From positions 1 to 11,694 of the forward strand of contig JAENVX010000247.1 of assembly GCA_016650355.1 (NCBI GenBank): a stretch of DNA of 11,694 bases, written 5' to 3'. Shown piece after piece: positions 1-7,111 of this stretch. The first letter of the stretch is position 1, and every line of letters begins with the position of its first letter. A program made the position numbers and the translations under genes. This stretch comes from Bacteroidia bacterium (GTDB taxonomy: Bacteria > Bacteroidota > Bacteroidia > Cytophagales > Cyclobacteriaceae). Below the pieces are notes generated by a model. That model made no database searches. It was given only the letters and a program-made list of their open reading frames with translations, and was not told the DNA's origin.

Positions 1-29
1 CTATCTATTGTTAAAATTGTTTCTTCCAT
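1..29 (-). CDS. Start of an unidentified gene, cut by the left window edge
   Basis: An ATG at 29-27 on the minus strand opens a frame that runs off the window, giving MEETILTID plus one partial codon. It is preceded by an A-rich stretch (ACAAATAAAAAAAG) of the kind that precedes start codons in Bacteroidota, and it lies 14 bases after the stop of the Q/N-rich frame on the same strand, so the two could be co-transcribed. Nine residues are too few to recognise a family. The call rests on the start context and position only, and could be chance. Confidence 0.35.
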
Positions 30-43
30 CTTTTTTTATTTGT

Positions 44-169
44 TTACGAACCTGAACCCTGATTTTGTTTGTTGCCCTGTTGTGAACCTTGCTGCGTGCT
101 TTGGTTTGCAGCAGGGTTGTTAGGATTGGTTTCTTTTTTGTTACCGTCCTGTGTTTGATTTAACTTGAT
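44..169 (-). CDS. Possible small Q/N-rich disordered protein without a normal start codon
   Basis: A minus-strand frame is open from 175 down to a TAA at 44-46 (43 sense codons). Its product is strikingly rich in Gln, Asn, Gly and Ser, for example NPNNPAANQSTQQGSQQG and then NKQNQGSGS at the end, with no hydrophobic core. Such short hydrophilic tails or stand-alone proteins are common in Bacteroidota; their function is unknown. No ATG, GTG or TTG lies in the frame. At 169-167 an ATC sits where a start would be expected, after an A-rich leader. So this is either a gene that lost its ATG, one using a rare start, the tail of a frameshifted gene, or chance. Composition argues for coding; the missing start argues against. 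Confidence 0.3.
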   Translation of the reverse strand: MKLNQTQDGNKKETNPNNPAANQSTQQGSQQGNKQNQGSGS

Positions 170-175
170 TTTCTG

Positions 176-650
176 CTATTTTTATTTAAATTGTGAATTA
201 ATATTACCTGACTAAAATAAATATAATTAAAAAGGAATGTGTTACACAATTTTAGAAATAAATTACATGATTCACACATTTTATTTATTTGAATGATGTT
301 GAGCTAATCCTACCTTATTTGCAAGCACATTGCCAAAGCCCCGCAAAGCCAACACAATATTCAAATGCCAACCCAATTAGCCCATTTGGCTTTTTGTCCA
401 TCGCATAAAAAAACAAAATAAATTTGTGATTCGTAGATAGGTTAGTGCGGTTTGATAATGATAAATTAATTGAGCTAAAAAATTGACAGAAAGATAAATA
501 TAAATAAACACCAGTTGCTAACATAATGTTTATGCAATTGCGGGATAAAGAAAATGCAATAAGGTTTTATCTTCGTTCAATGCTTTGTCATGTAAGGCTG
601 AACGCAGCATGTCGCTATGTCACCTGCACTCACGTTGTATTATTACCTGA
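176..650. other. Gene-free stretch with small inverted repeats
   Basis: I find no convincing gene in these 475 bases. A 69-codon minus-strand frame (315-524) is hydrophobic and then Cys/Trp-rich, and looks non-coding. Visible structure: TGTGT-T-ACACA at 238-248 and AACAT-A-ATGTT at 520-530, both 5+1+5 inverted repeats that could be protein-binding sites or chance. The segment around 310-405 is less AT-rich than its surroundings. At 632-648 there is the sequence ACGTTGTATTATTACCT, which has a relative at 2752-2768. The shorter TATTACCT also occurs at 202-209. No tRNA or terminator was seen. Confidence 0.5.
632..648 (+). repeat. Junction-like motif, copy 1 (ACGTTGT..TATTACCT)
   Basis: ACGTTGTATTATTACCT lies two bases before the ATG of the four-helix membrane protein. 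It matches 14 of 17 positions of the element at 2752-2768, which lies ten bases before the next plus-strand transporter gene. Both contain an ACGTT core like the recombination end of cassette-type elements, but the partner half-site expected for an integron attC was not found at a suitable spacing. The match is seen in the sequence; any role is inference. Confidence 0.3.
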
Positions 651-1067
651 ATGAGAAAATTTGTTAGTTTCAAACGTGCTACTAATTTAAGCCTGGCAAT
701 CTTTGGCTTATTTATTATGTTCCACCTGGCCATAATTATAGGCATAGTCATTTTCAACTATGTTCCAATTGATTTTCTATGGGGTGGCCGCATGGAAACA
801 CGAAATCAACTGCTTGGGTTTGAATTCATTTCGCTCATTGTTATGGCGTTCTGCATCCTTATAGTGCTGATACATTCGGAGCGCATAAGAATACCCAAAC
901 TGAAAAATGTCGTTCAAATTGCCCTGTGGATTTTATTCGCAATGTTCGTGTTGAATACACTGGGAAATATTATTGCCAAAACCATGTTCGAAAAATTCCT
1001 TGCCGTTGTAACGGCCATTCTCTCCATACTATGTTTAAGGCTAGCCTTAGAAAAAAATCAAAAGTAA
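651..1067 (+). CDS. Small four-helix membrane protein, function unknown
   Basis: The product is 138 residues with four predicted membrane helices, at about residues 13-36, 56-74, 87-106 and 115-133. A short polar stretch with W44-G-G-R47 follows helix 1, and a conserved-looking N102-T-L-G-N106 then F113-E-K-F116 links helices 3 and 4. I recognise this pattern (WGGR after the first helix, NTxGN near the third) from uncharacterised small membrane proteins in Bacteroidota; no function is known to me. It sits in the inner membrane. There is no Shine-Dalgarno sequence; the ATG directly follows the 632-648 motif. The start of the next gene lies only 14 bases downstream, so the two may be co-transcribed. 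No signal peptide separate from helix 1. Confidence 0.75.
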   Translation: MRKFVSFKRATNLSLAIFGLFIMFHLAIIIGIVIFNYVPIDFLWGGRMETRNQLLGFEFISLIVMAFCILIVLIHSERIRIPKLKNVVQIALWILFAMFVLNTLGNIIAKTMFEKFLAVVTAILSILCLRLALEKNQK

Positions 1068-1081
1068 CATTCAAAGATTAA

Positions 1082-1479
1082 ATGATGCCCACTGGAGAAA
1101 CAGATTTAAGTGAACTGTTGAAGACGTTAAAACCAAACACACTATTGGTGATTTCGTTTTTTGCATGGTCCCTGACCTTTCAAAAATAAATCCAGATGAC
1201 ATCATTATGTTTTTTAAAGAAGGAGAAGGGAACACCATTATCATCAGAAAAGAGTTGGCCGACAGTTTACAACTTAACTATTCATTTATATCAGCCTGGA
1301 TTACCTTGACAGTCCATTCCTCCTTAACAGCGGTTGGGTTAACAGCTACATTTTCAAAGGAACTTTCAGAAAAAGGTATAAGTAGTAATGTGGTGGCAGC
1401 ATTTTACCACTACCATATTTTTGTTGATAAAAAAGACACCGAAGAGGCTATGAACATTCTTACCAGACTTTCAGAATAA
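1082..1479 (+). pseudogene. ACT-domain protein (COG3602 type), broken by a one-base frameshift
   Basis: Two frames together spell one protein. From ATG 1082 (or 1085) the first frame gives MPTGETDLSELLKTLKP, the usual N-terminus of this family. The second frame gives IGDFVFCMVPD and continues to the TAA at 1477-1479, with the C-terminal ACT half including ITLTVHSSLTAVGLTA and GISSNVVAAFYH. The switch falls in the A/C runs at about 1129-1140. Adding one base there gives LKPKHTIGDFVFC and a whole gene of 133 codons, the normal family length of about 130-140. ACT domains of this class are taken to be small-molecule (amino acid) sensors; this family's ligand is not established. The ATG at 1165 lies inside the conserved core and is not a credible start. 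It is either a true recent pseudogene or a sequencing error. Confidence 0.85.
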
Positions 1480-1480
1480 G

Positions 1481-1591
1481 CTACATGTCTACCGCGATGC
1501 TATCGACTTCAATGCAAGTCGATCAATTACAGAGCAAAAATCAATAGAAGAATTAGGCTGGGAATTGTTTCATAATTATACAACGATATAG
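1481..1591 (+). pseudogene. Possible short coding remnant after the ACT gene
   Basis: A frame without a start codon runs from the end of the ACT gene to a TAG at 1589-1591. It reads LHVYRDAIDFNASRSITEQ and then KSIEELGWELFHNYTTI, a composition that looks like real protein, with amphipathic helical spacing near the end. I do not recognise the family. No ATG lies in this frame after the ACT stop, so if it is coding it is the 3' remnant of a lost gene. It could equally be a chance open frame. Confidence 0.2.
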
Positions 1592-1635
1592 TGTCATTCA
1601 ATCCAGGATCATTAACATAGTTTACATTATTATAT

Positions 1636-1643
1636 TATTTTTG
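1636..1643 (+). promoter_or_regulatory. Candidate Bacteroidota -7 box just before the dehydratase gene
   Basis: TATTTTTG fits the Bacteroidota -7 consensus TAnnTTTG. It ends only five bases before the ATG at 1649, which would put transcription start at or next to the start codon (leaderless mRNA). No clear TTG -33 element lies about 20 bases upstream, and T-rich sequence makes a chance match likely. Confidence 0.2.
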
Positions 1644-1648
1644 ACACC

Positions 1649-2557
1649 ATGAAATTTGAAAACATTAGAGCAGCTTTAAGTGATGGTCTATTATCCTTTC
1701 CTATCACTGATATGGATAGCCAAGGAAACTTCAATGAAGTTTCTTTTGCAGAAAGATTAAAGTGGTTTGCTTCTCATGAAATTTCTACTGTATTCGTAGC
1801 AGGTGGTACCGGAGAATTTTTTTCTTTATCAAAAGATGAGTATAAAAAAATAGTACGCATCAGTAAAGAGACAGTGAAGCATATACCTGTCATTTCTAGT
1901 GTTGGTCGCAGCATACCCGATGCTATTGAGTATGCAAAAATTGCAGAAGAAGCAGGTATAGATGGCTTGCTACTAATGCCACCCTATCTTACGGAATGCC
2001 CCAAAGACGGTACCATGGAGTATGCGGCTGCTATCATTTCAAGCACTTCACTGCCTGTCATATATTATAATCGCGGCAATGGAATTTTGACAACAAAGGA
2101 GATTCAAATCCTGGCGGATAGATGTGAGAATCTCATAGGATTAAAAGATGGTGTGGGCAATATGCAGGATCTAAATGATATCATCAAATGCATCGGTAAC
2201 AGATTGGTCTATATTGGCGGAGTGCCTACTGCAGAGATTATTTCCGAAGCCTACTTATCAATTGGTGTTCATACGTACTCTTCAGCTGTATTTAATTTTG
2301 TGCCCAGCATGGCCGTGAAGTATTACAAAGCATTGAGAGCTGGTGACAAGGTAACAGTAGATAAAATAATCAGAGAATTTTTCGTACCATTCGTCAGATT
2401 AAGAAGTAAGAAATCTGGCTATGCGGTAAGTTTGGTTAAAGCAGGAGCCAAGTTAGTAGGAAGAAATGCGGGAGATGTAAGACCTCCATTAGCAATGCCA
2501 ACCGAGGAAGAAATAGTGGAATTAAAGCGGCTAATTAATGTGAGCTATGAGTTGTAG
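1649..2557 (+). CDS. kdgD: 5-dehydro-4-deoxyglucarate dehydratase (KdgD-like), DHDPS/NAL family
   Basis: The product has 302 residues, the usual KdgD length. The family enzyme (EC 4.2.1.41) dehydrates and decarboxylates 5-dehydro-4-deoxy-D-glucarate to 2-oxoglutarate semialdehyde in the cytoplasm, a step in glucarate/galactarate and uronic acid breakdown. Visible marks of the DHDPS TIM barrel are G52-G-T-G-E56 (carboxylate-binding loop), catalytic Tyr140 in IYYNRGNG, and the Schiff-base lysine K166 in GLKDGVG. KdgD-like features are the N-terminal LSFPITDMD, EFFSL after the GGTG loop, and a C-terminal RPPLAMPTEEE. The next gene on the strand is an MFS transporter, 221 bases away, so co-transcription is uncertain; no other glucarate-pathway enzyme is in the window. 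Another 2-keto-3-deoxy-acid aldolase or dehydratase of the same fold is possible. Confidence 0.85.
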   Translation: MKFENIRAALSDGLLSFPITDMDSQGNFNEVSFAERLKWFASHEISTVFVAGGTGEFFSLSKDEYKKIVRISKETVKHIPVISSVGRSIPDAIEYAKIAEEAGIDGLLLMPPYLTECPKDGTMEYAAAIISSTSLPVIYYNRGNGILTTKEIQILADRCENLIGLKDGVGNMQDLNDIIKCIGNRLVYIGGVPTAEIISEAYLSIGVHTYSSAVFNFVPSMAVKYYKALRAGDKVTVDKIIREFFVPFVRLRSKKSGYAVSLVKAGAKLVGRNAGDVRPPLAMPTEEEIVELKRLINVSYEL

Positions 2558-2751
2558 CTGGATAGCTGGAACTTTAATTAGATTCACAAAAAAATAAAAA
2601 CCATTATTAAAAACTAAACGGGCTGCAAACTGCCCAGCCTCACAAAATGTATTTTCATTTGGGCTAATTATTATTTTGTAGATAGTTTTCAAGATAGCGT
2701 TTTTTTACAAAGGACAATTTAGTTCAACGACCAAGATACGTCCATATAGGA

Positions 2752-2768
2752 ACGTTATGCTATTACCT
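2752..2768 (+). repeat. Junction-like motif, copy 2 (ACGTTATGCTATTACCT)
   Basis: This 17-base element lies ten bases before the MFS transporter ATG. It shares 14 of 17 bases with 632-648, including the ACGTT core and all of TATTACCT. The flanking bases are not obviously alike. It may be a leftover recombination junction, a shared leader or promoter element, or coincidence in AT-rich DNA. Confidence 0.3.
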
Positions 2769-2778
2769 ACACCAGTAC

Positions 2779-4050
2779 ATGAAAACAACAGAAGTCGTCT
2801 TAGGTTTGAAAGAAAATTGGAAGCAATTCACATTGCTTGTCATTATCAATGCTTTTGTTGGAGGAATGATTGGCTTGGAGAGAACCATCATTCCACAAAT
2901 TGCCGAAGCGGATTTCGGAATGGCCGCTAAAACAGCTATCCTTTCTTTTATCGTTGTTTTTGGGATAACAAAAGCTATCACCAATTACTACACAGGCGCA
3001 TTGGCTAATCGGCTTGGTAGAAAAAAACTTTTAGTAATAGGCTGGCTGTTTGCCCTTCCTGTTCCCATCATGTTAATCTATGCACCTGATTGGAACTGGA
3101 TAATAGCTGCCAACATCTTATTGGGAATCAATCAAGGACTCACATGGTCAAGTACCGTAGTGATGAAAATTGATTTGGTAGGAGAAAAGAACAGGGGCTT
3201 TGCGATGGGCTTAAATGAATTTTCAGGTTACGTGACTTTAGCAGCAATTGCTTTCCTTACCGGATGGATTGCCAATAATTATGGCTTACGTCCATATCCT
3301 TTTTATGTTGGAATTGGATTGTCTGTGATGGGGTTATTGATGAGTTTGTTGTTCATAAAAGATACACACAAACATGTACTGCTAGAAGGCACGTCAAGCA
3401 ATATTCCCAAACTCAAAAAAATATTTTGGGAAACAACATGGCAGCACAAAGAACTCGGCTCTATAACACAAGCAGGGCTGATTAACAATCTTAATGATGG
3501 AATGGTGTGGGGTCTGTTTCCTTTGCTTTTAGCCTCGAAAGATTTCGACTTGCACGACATTGGAATAATCGTAGCCACGTATCCGGCAATATGGGGAATC
3601 GGCCAACTCTTCACCGGTAAAATGGCCGACCGATACTGCAAGAAGACTCTTTTGTTTTGGGGCATGCTCTTACAGGGCATTTCACTGCTCGCAATGATTT
3701 GGGCTAATTCATTCCAAGAATACATCATCTTATCTTCATTGCTGGGAATTGGTACGGCAATAGTATACCCTACATTCCTCGCAGCAATTTCAGATTATAC
3801 CCACCCTGAACAACGACCTAAGAGTATTGGCATATTCCGCTTGTGGCGCGACCTGGGTTATGCTATAGGGGCTGTGCTCACTGGCTTGATTGCCGATCTT
3901 TTTGGTTTGATTGCCCCAGTAATAGCAATCGGTTTATTAACAGTTCTTTCATCATTAATAGTACGTTACAGAATGAGCTGTCCAAGTAAAATCTCTACAC
4001 TTCCTGTCAATCTTGAGTTATTAAATTCGAGGATTAGTGCAACCAATTAA
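2779..4050 (+). CDS. Major facilitator superfamily transporter, substrate unknown
   Basis: The product has 423 residues with about 12 hydrophobic segments and a polar central loop at about residues 195-225, the usual MFS layout. The loop-2/3 motif A is clear as GALANRLGRKK (residues 73-83), and its echo in the second half is GKMADRYCKK (280-289). The first segment carries GGMIGLERTIIP (28-39). It acts as a secondary transporter in the inner membrane. It follows the KdgD-like dehydratase on the same strand, which suggests but does not prove uptake of a sugar acid; members of this general MFS_1 type are also annotated as drug exporters. No Shine-Dalgarno sequence is seen before the ATG. The C-terminal tail (about 400-423) is polar. 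No terminator is seen after the TAA; convergent genes follow. Confidence 0.8.
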   Translation: MKTTEVVLGLKENWKQFTLLVIINAFVGGMIGLERTIIPQIAEADFGMAAKTAILSFIVVFGITKAITNYYTGALANRLGRKKLLVIGWLFALPVPIMLIYAPDWNWIIAANILLGINQGLTWSSTVVMKIDLVGEKNRGFAMGLNEFSGYVTLAAIAFLTGWIANNYGLRPYPFYVGIGLSVMGLLMSLLFIKDTHKHVLLEGTSSNIPKLKKIFWETTWQHKELGSITQAGLINNLNDGMVWGLFPLLLASKDFDLHDIGIIVATYPAIWGIGQLFTGKMADRYCKKTLLFWGMLLQGISLLAMIWANSFQEYIILSSLLGIGTAIVYPTFLAAISDYTHPEQRPKSIGIFRLWRDLGYAIGAVLTGLIADLFGLIAPVIAIGLLTVLSSLIVRYRMSCPSKISTLPVNLELLNSRISATN

Positions 4051-4186
4051 GAATTTACTCGCTCCTCAATGAACTCACCGGATTCACAAACGCTGACTTT
4101 ATTGACTGGTAGCTTATGAGAAGAGTGCACACCTTACTACGTTGACTACTTTCTCTTTATTGGTTTCAATCTATTCTATCTAAATT
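4051..4186. other. Short gene-free stretch between converging units
   Basis: Between the MFS stop and the minus-strand remnant there is no open frame of note, no T-tracted hairpin and no repeat that I can see. All plus-strand frames are broken by stops. It separates converging transcription units without an obvious terminator. Confidence 0.5.
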
Positions 4187-4527
4187 CTATTTTGTAAACG
4201 CAGACGATCGTAACCACAACTGCGGACTTTTCAGTGGTTGATTTCGTTTGCTCTCCTCACTTTTTTCGGTTCTATCAATTTGCTTCCAACTGGCAAAATA
4301 CTTTTCGTTTTGGTATGAGTATGCCGCCAATAGCATGAAGATATCATCATTTGGTTGTTCTTCCCAGCAACTAATGTCGTGAGCATATGGCCAACCACTC
4401 TTATCATTGATGTATGGTGCAATCGATGGTCAAAATAAGCTACCTCATCCAATAGTGAAGGAATACTATCTTTCATTTGTATAGCCAATAAAATACCATA
4501 TGCCTTATCAAACTTTTTATAGCGAAC
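4187..4527 (-). pseudogene. Decayed C-terminal fragment, probably of an alginate-lyase-family protein
   Basis: Two minus-strand frames look like protein. From about 4430 down to a TAG at 4187-4189 one reads APYINDKSGWPYAHDISCWE, then DDIFMLLAAYSYQNEKYFASW, and ends in RNQPLKSPQLWL plus a short tail. The order (PYI.DKS.WPY, an acidic/aromatic stretch, LxxAAYxYxxxxYxxxW, then RN.P...P.LWL) resembles the C-terminus of Bacteroidota proteins annotated as alginate lyase family (PF05426). Upstream, another frame (VRYKKFDKAYGILLAI.., 4527 to about 4430) starts directly after the lactate dehydrogenase stop and in its frame. A TGA at about 4430-4432 separates the two. No N-terminal catalytic part exists, so this is a deletion and frameshift remnant. 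The frame pairing is solid as an observation; the family name is by memory of the pattern. Confidence 0.4.
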
Positions 4528-5682
4528 TTATGGACGATTGATCAAATAGTTTGGAAAATCTTCCACTCTTTGGCATCCAATCTGCTGCATTAGTTGAAGC
4601 AGTTCAGTTTTGAGTAGAGAAATGGTATGTGAGCCCCCTTTAGTACCTAATGCACCAACTCCATACATAAATGACCGTCCCATAAAAGTAAAATCTGCAC
4701 CGCTTGCCATCGCCCTACCTACATCCGGGCCACTCCTCAACCCACTATCTACCATTACTTTTATTTTTGCTTTGTACTTATTCGCCAAATTAGTCATGGG
4801 TACAATTGAAGACTGACCAGCATCCAACTGCCGACCTCCGTGGTTAGAAACAATGATCCCATCGAGCCCCATTCGGATTGCCTTTTCAGTATCCTCCTCA
4901 CTCACCACTCCCTTCAAAACTAATTTGCCTTTCCACCTATCGCGAATGGGGGCAATTCTTTCTTCGTTTAATCGTCCGGAAAACGTGTCATTCATAAATT
5001 TCCCGAGCTGCGTCAGATCAAGATGAGCGGGCATGTAGGGCTTCAGTGTTTCAAAACTTGGTTGCCCATAATAAAGCGTTTTCAAGGCCCATTCCGGTTT
5101 ACCAAGAATCTGAAAAATATTTCTGGCTGTCATCTTAGGAGGCATGGCCAGTCCATTTCGTATATCCCTGGGTCTGAATCCAAAGGAAGGTACGTCCGAT
5201 AAGATTACTAACACGGGGCAGTATGCAGCGGCAGCTCTGTCAATAAGATCATTTCTCAATTTCTCCTCTTTTGGATGATATAGTTGAAACCAAGCCTTCC
5301 CTTCCGTAATTTCCGAAACGCGCTCTATGCTACTCGTGCTTACCGTACTTAGTACGAAAGGTATGTTGTGTTCAAATGCTGCCTTAGCAAGAATTTCCGG
5401 AGCATTAGGCCACATGAGTCCTTGCAACCCAACGGGTGCTATCCCAAACGGAGCGCTGTACTTTATCCCAAAAAGTTCCTGTGTCATATCATGCCCATCA
5501 ACCTTCGCGAGGTATTGCGGCATCAACTCAATCTTTTGAATGTCGGTTCGATTTCTGTGCAGGTTGACATCTTCGTTGCAACCGCCATCTAAATAATCAA
5601 AAGCAAACCCAGGCATCTTTTTTTTTGCTTTTGATCTTAGATCTGAAATAGATGGGTATCTACTGTTATAAGTTATTTCCAC
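4528..5682 (-). CDS. lldD: FMN-dependent L-lactate dehydrogenase / alpha-hydroxy-acid oxidoreductase
   Basis: The 384-residue product belongs to the FMN-dependent alpha-hydroxy-acid dehydrogenase family (TIM barrel), of normal length. It oxidises L-lactate, or a related 2-hydroxy acid, to pyruvate and passes electrons to the respiratory chain. By comparison with glycolate oxidase the active residues are present: Y30 (FDYLDGG), Y135 (WFQLYHP), D163 (LSDVP), K257 (VLKGV), the catalytic base H281 and R284 (SNHGGRQLD), and the phosphate-binding DSGLRSGPDVGRA (312-324) with FMGR (333-336). The start is a GTG at 5682-5680: a TAA lies three codons upstream, and the first in-frame ATG (Met23) would cut into the fold. 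It is last in the minus-strand operon, 53 bases after the FucP-type gene. In the oxidative L-fucose pathway the end products are pyruvate and L-lactate, which fits its place here. Confidence 0.85.
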   Translation of the reverse strand: MEITYNSRYPSISDLRSKAKKKMPGFAFDYLDGGCNEDVNLHRNRTDIQKIELMPQYLAKVDGHDMTQELFGIKYSAPFGIAPVGLQGLMWPNAPEILAKAAFEHNIPFVLSTVSTSSIERVSEITEGKAWFQLYHPKEEKLRNDLIDRAAAAYCPVLVILSDVPSFGFRPRDIRNGLAMPPKMTARNIFQILGKPEWALKTLYYGQPSFETLKPYMPAHLDLTQLGKFMNDTFSGRLNEERIAPIRDRWKGKLVLKGVVSEEDTEKAIRMGLDGIIVSNHGGRQLDAGQSSIVPMTNLANKYKAKIKVMVDSGLRSGPDVGRAMASGADFTFMGRSFMYGVGALGTKGGSHTISLLKTELLQLMQQIGCQRVEDFPNYLINRP

Positions 5683-5735
5683 GGATAGTTAAATAAATAT
5701 TGAAAAAAATGTGTTTCGCAATAATTCTTTTTCGA

Positions 5736-7091
5736 TCAAGAACCGCTCAACATCGTAGATCTGTTAAGTGATCTCCAACTGTAAACGGCCACCAATACTA
5801 AACAAACAAGTGGCAAAACAAAAGAAAGATTTACTTCCGGAATCGAACCGAATAGTAGTACATCGCTAAGTCCGGTTCCGCCCATATCGATGATCATACC
5901 TTGTAAAGGTGGCATCAGGGCACCGCCAACTATCGCCAGGATTAAGCCAGCAGACCCCAGCTTCGCTTCATCGCCCATACCTCTTAATGCCAACCCATAA
6001 ATAGTAGGAAACATTAATGACATGGTAAATGAAACGCCAACTAAACAATACAAACCAATCATTCCATTTAATAAAATGGCACCTGCACATAAACTTACCC
6101 CAAGCAGGGCAAAGAGTAGCATGAGCTTTGCGGATTCAATATACTGGATTAAATAGGTACATATCCATCTCGCTAGCAGAAAGAGTACAGTAGAAGCAAC
6201 TACATACACGGTTGCATTTAATTGCTGTTCCGCTGCTCGGGTTTCATTGAGATTGGTAACATATTGGTAGATAAAAGTCCATACCATAATCTGACAAGCC
6301 ACATAGAAAAATTGAGCCGCTACACCTTCATAATAATCTTTGTTTGAAAATAATTTTTTAAGTGTTGTTTTCAGATCAAGTTTCTCCGTCTGTTTCTTCT
6401 TTTCTTCAATTTTCATGAAAATGAAAAACAACATAATAGCCAAAACCACAAAACCCAAAACAATATAGGGAGCACTGACCGTTGCTAAATCATGCTCAAT
6501 GATTTGCTGCTTTTGTTCCGGTGATAGTATGGTATCTACAGTAGATGTGTTGTCACCGATTTTAGTTTCCAGACGCTCCACTACATAAATTCGAGCAACT
6601 ACTTGCCCCGTTAAAGCACCAATAGGATTAAAAGCTTGGGAAAGATTAAGCCGCTGTGTGGCCGTTTCCCGATCACCCATTTCTAAAATCATGGGATTGG
6701 CGGTTGTTTCCAAAAATGCAAGCCCAAAAGTGAGGATGTAAAATGAAATCAGAAACAAATTGTAATTAACCAACGTGGCTGCGGGATACATCATAAAGGA
6801 GCCCAGCATGAACAGGAAAAGCCCTAATACGATACCGGATTTATAGCTATACTTTCTTATAAAAAAAGCTGCAGGTATGGCCATTGTTCCATAGCCTCCG
6901 TAAAACGCCAATTGCACAAATGATGCCTTTACGTTCGAAATATTCAATACGTTTTTAAATACCTCTACCATGGGATTGGTAAGATCATTGGGAAAGCCCC
7001 ACAAAAAAAACAGTGAGGTGACCAGAATAAAGGGGAGTAATAATGCTTTTGCCACGAGGGCAGGCCTCATACCTGGGTTGCGAATTGCCAT
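5736..7091 (-). CDS. fucP: FucP-type L-fucose:H+ symporter (MFS, FHS family)
   Basis: The product has 451 residues and about 12 membrane helices. By hand it aligns along its length with E. coli FucP (438 residues): SLFFLWGFPNDLTNPM for helix 1, FYGGYGTMAIPA for helix 2, YSYKSGIVLGLFLF for helix 3, FLETTANP for helix 4, RLNLSQAFNPIGA, and SLMFPTIYGLALRGMG in the second half. E. coli FucP Glu135 corresponds to Glu128 here, but the proton-carrying Asp46 appears to be Asn39, with an Asp three residues earlier (Asp36). A polar loop at about 228-250 splits the halves; an insert near residues 172-200 carries the SPEQ stretch as in FucP. It imports L-fucose or a similar sugar with protons. It lies 20 bases downstream of the SDR gene and before the lactate dehydrogenase, so one operon is likely. 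Substrate could instead be another hexose, as in related GluP/NanP-type proteins. Confidence 0.8.
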   Translation of the reverse strand: MAIRNPGMRPALVAKALLLPFILVTSLFFLWGFPNDLTNPMVEVFKNVLNISNVKASFVQLAFYGGYGTMAIPAAFFIRKYSYKSGIVLGLFLFMLGSFMMYPAATLVNYNLFLISFYILTFGLAFLETTANPMILEMGDRETATQRLNLSQAFNPIGALTGQVVARIYVVERLETKIGDNTSTVDTILSPEQKQQIIEHDLATVSAPYIVLGFVVLAIMLFFIFMKIEEKKKQTEKLDLKTTLKKLFSNKDYYEGVAAQFFYVACQIMVWTFIYQYVTNLNETRAAEQQLNATVYVVASTVLFLLARWICTYLIQYIESAKLMLLFALLGVSLCAGAILLNGMIGLYCLVGVSFTMSLMFPTIYGLALRGMGDEAKLGSAGLILAIVGGALMPPLQGMIIDMGGTGLSDVLLFGSIPEVNLSFVLPLVCLVLVAVYSWRSLNRSTMLSGS

Positions 7092-7111
7092 TCTATAATT
7101 ATTAAATCAAA

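Noticed and set aside
315..524. 69-codon minus-strand frame starting MLATGVYLYL and ending FAGLWQCACK
   Set aside because: Its composition changes abruptly, it has no leader typical of the other genes, and it lies in a stretch with no coding signal. I treat it as a chance frame in intergenic DNA.
632..650. Integron attC site
   Set aside because: The ACGTT core is there, but no complementary outer half-site at an attC-like distance and no integrase gene were found. It is kept only as a weak motif.
1165..1479. Complete 104-residue ACT protein starting at ATG 1165
   Set aside because: This Met is inside the conserved FVFCMVPD core; the family N-terminus is visible upstream in the other frame, so the gene is a frameshifted longer one.
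3303..3728. 141-codon minus-strand frame
   Set aside because: It lies wholly inside the MFS transporter gene on the other strand and shows no family pattern.
4211..4239. Inverted repeat AACCAC / GTGGTT as a terminator
   Set aside because: The loop is about 16 bases, there is no T tract on either strand, and it lies inside the lyase remnant.
4231..4488. 85-codon minus-strand frame treated as an intact gene
   Set aside because: Only its first part looks natural. After about 4430 the protein-like sequence is in another frame, so it is part of a decayed gene and not a working one.
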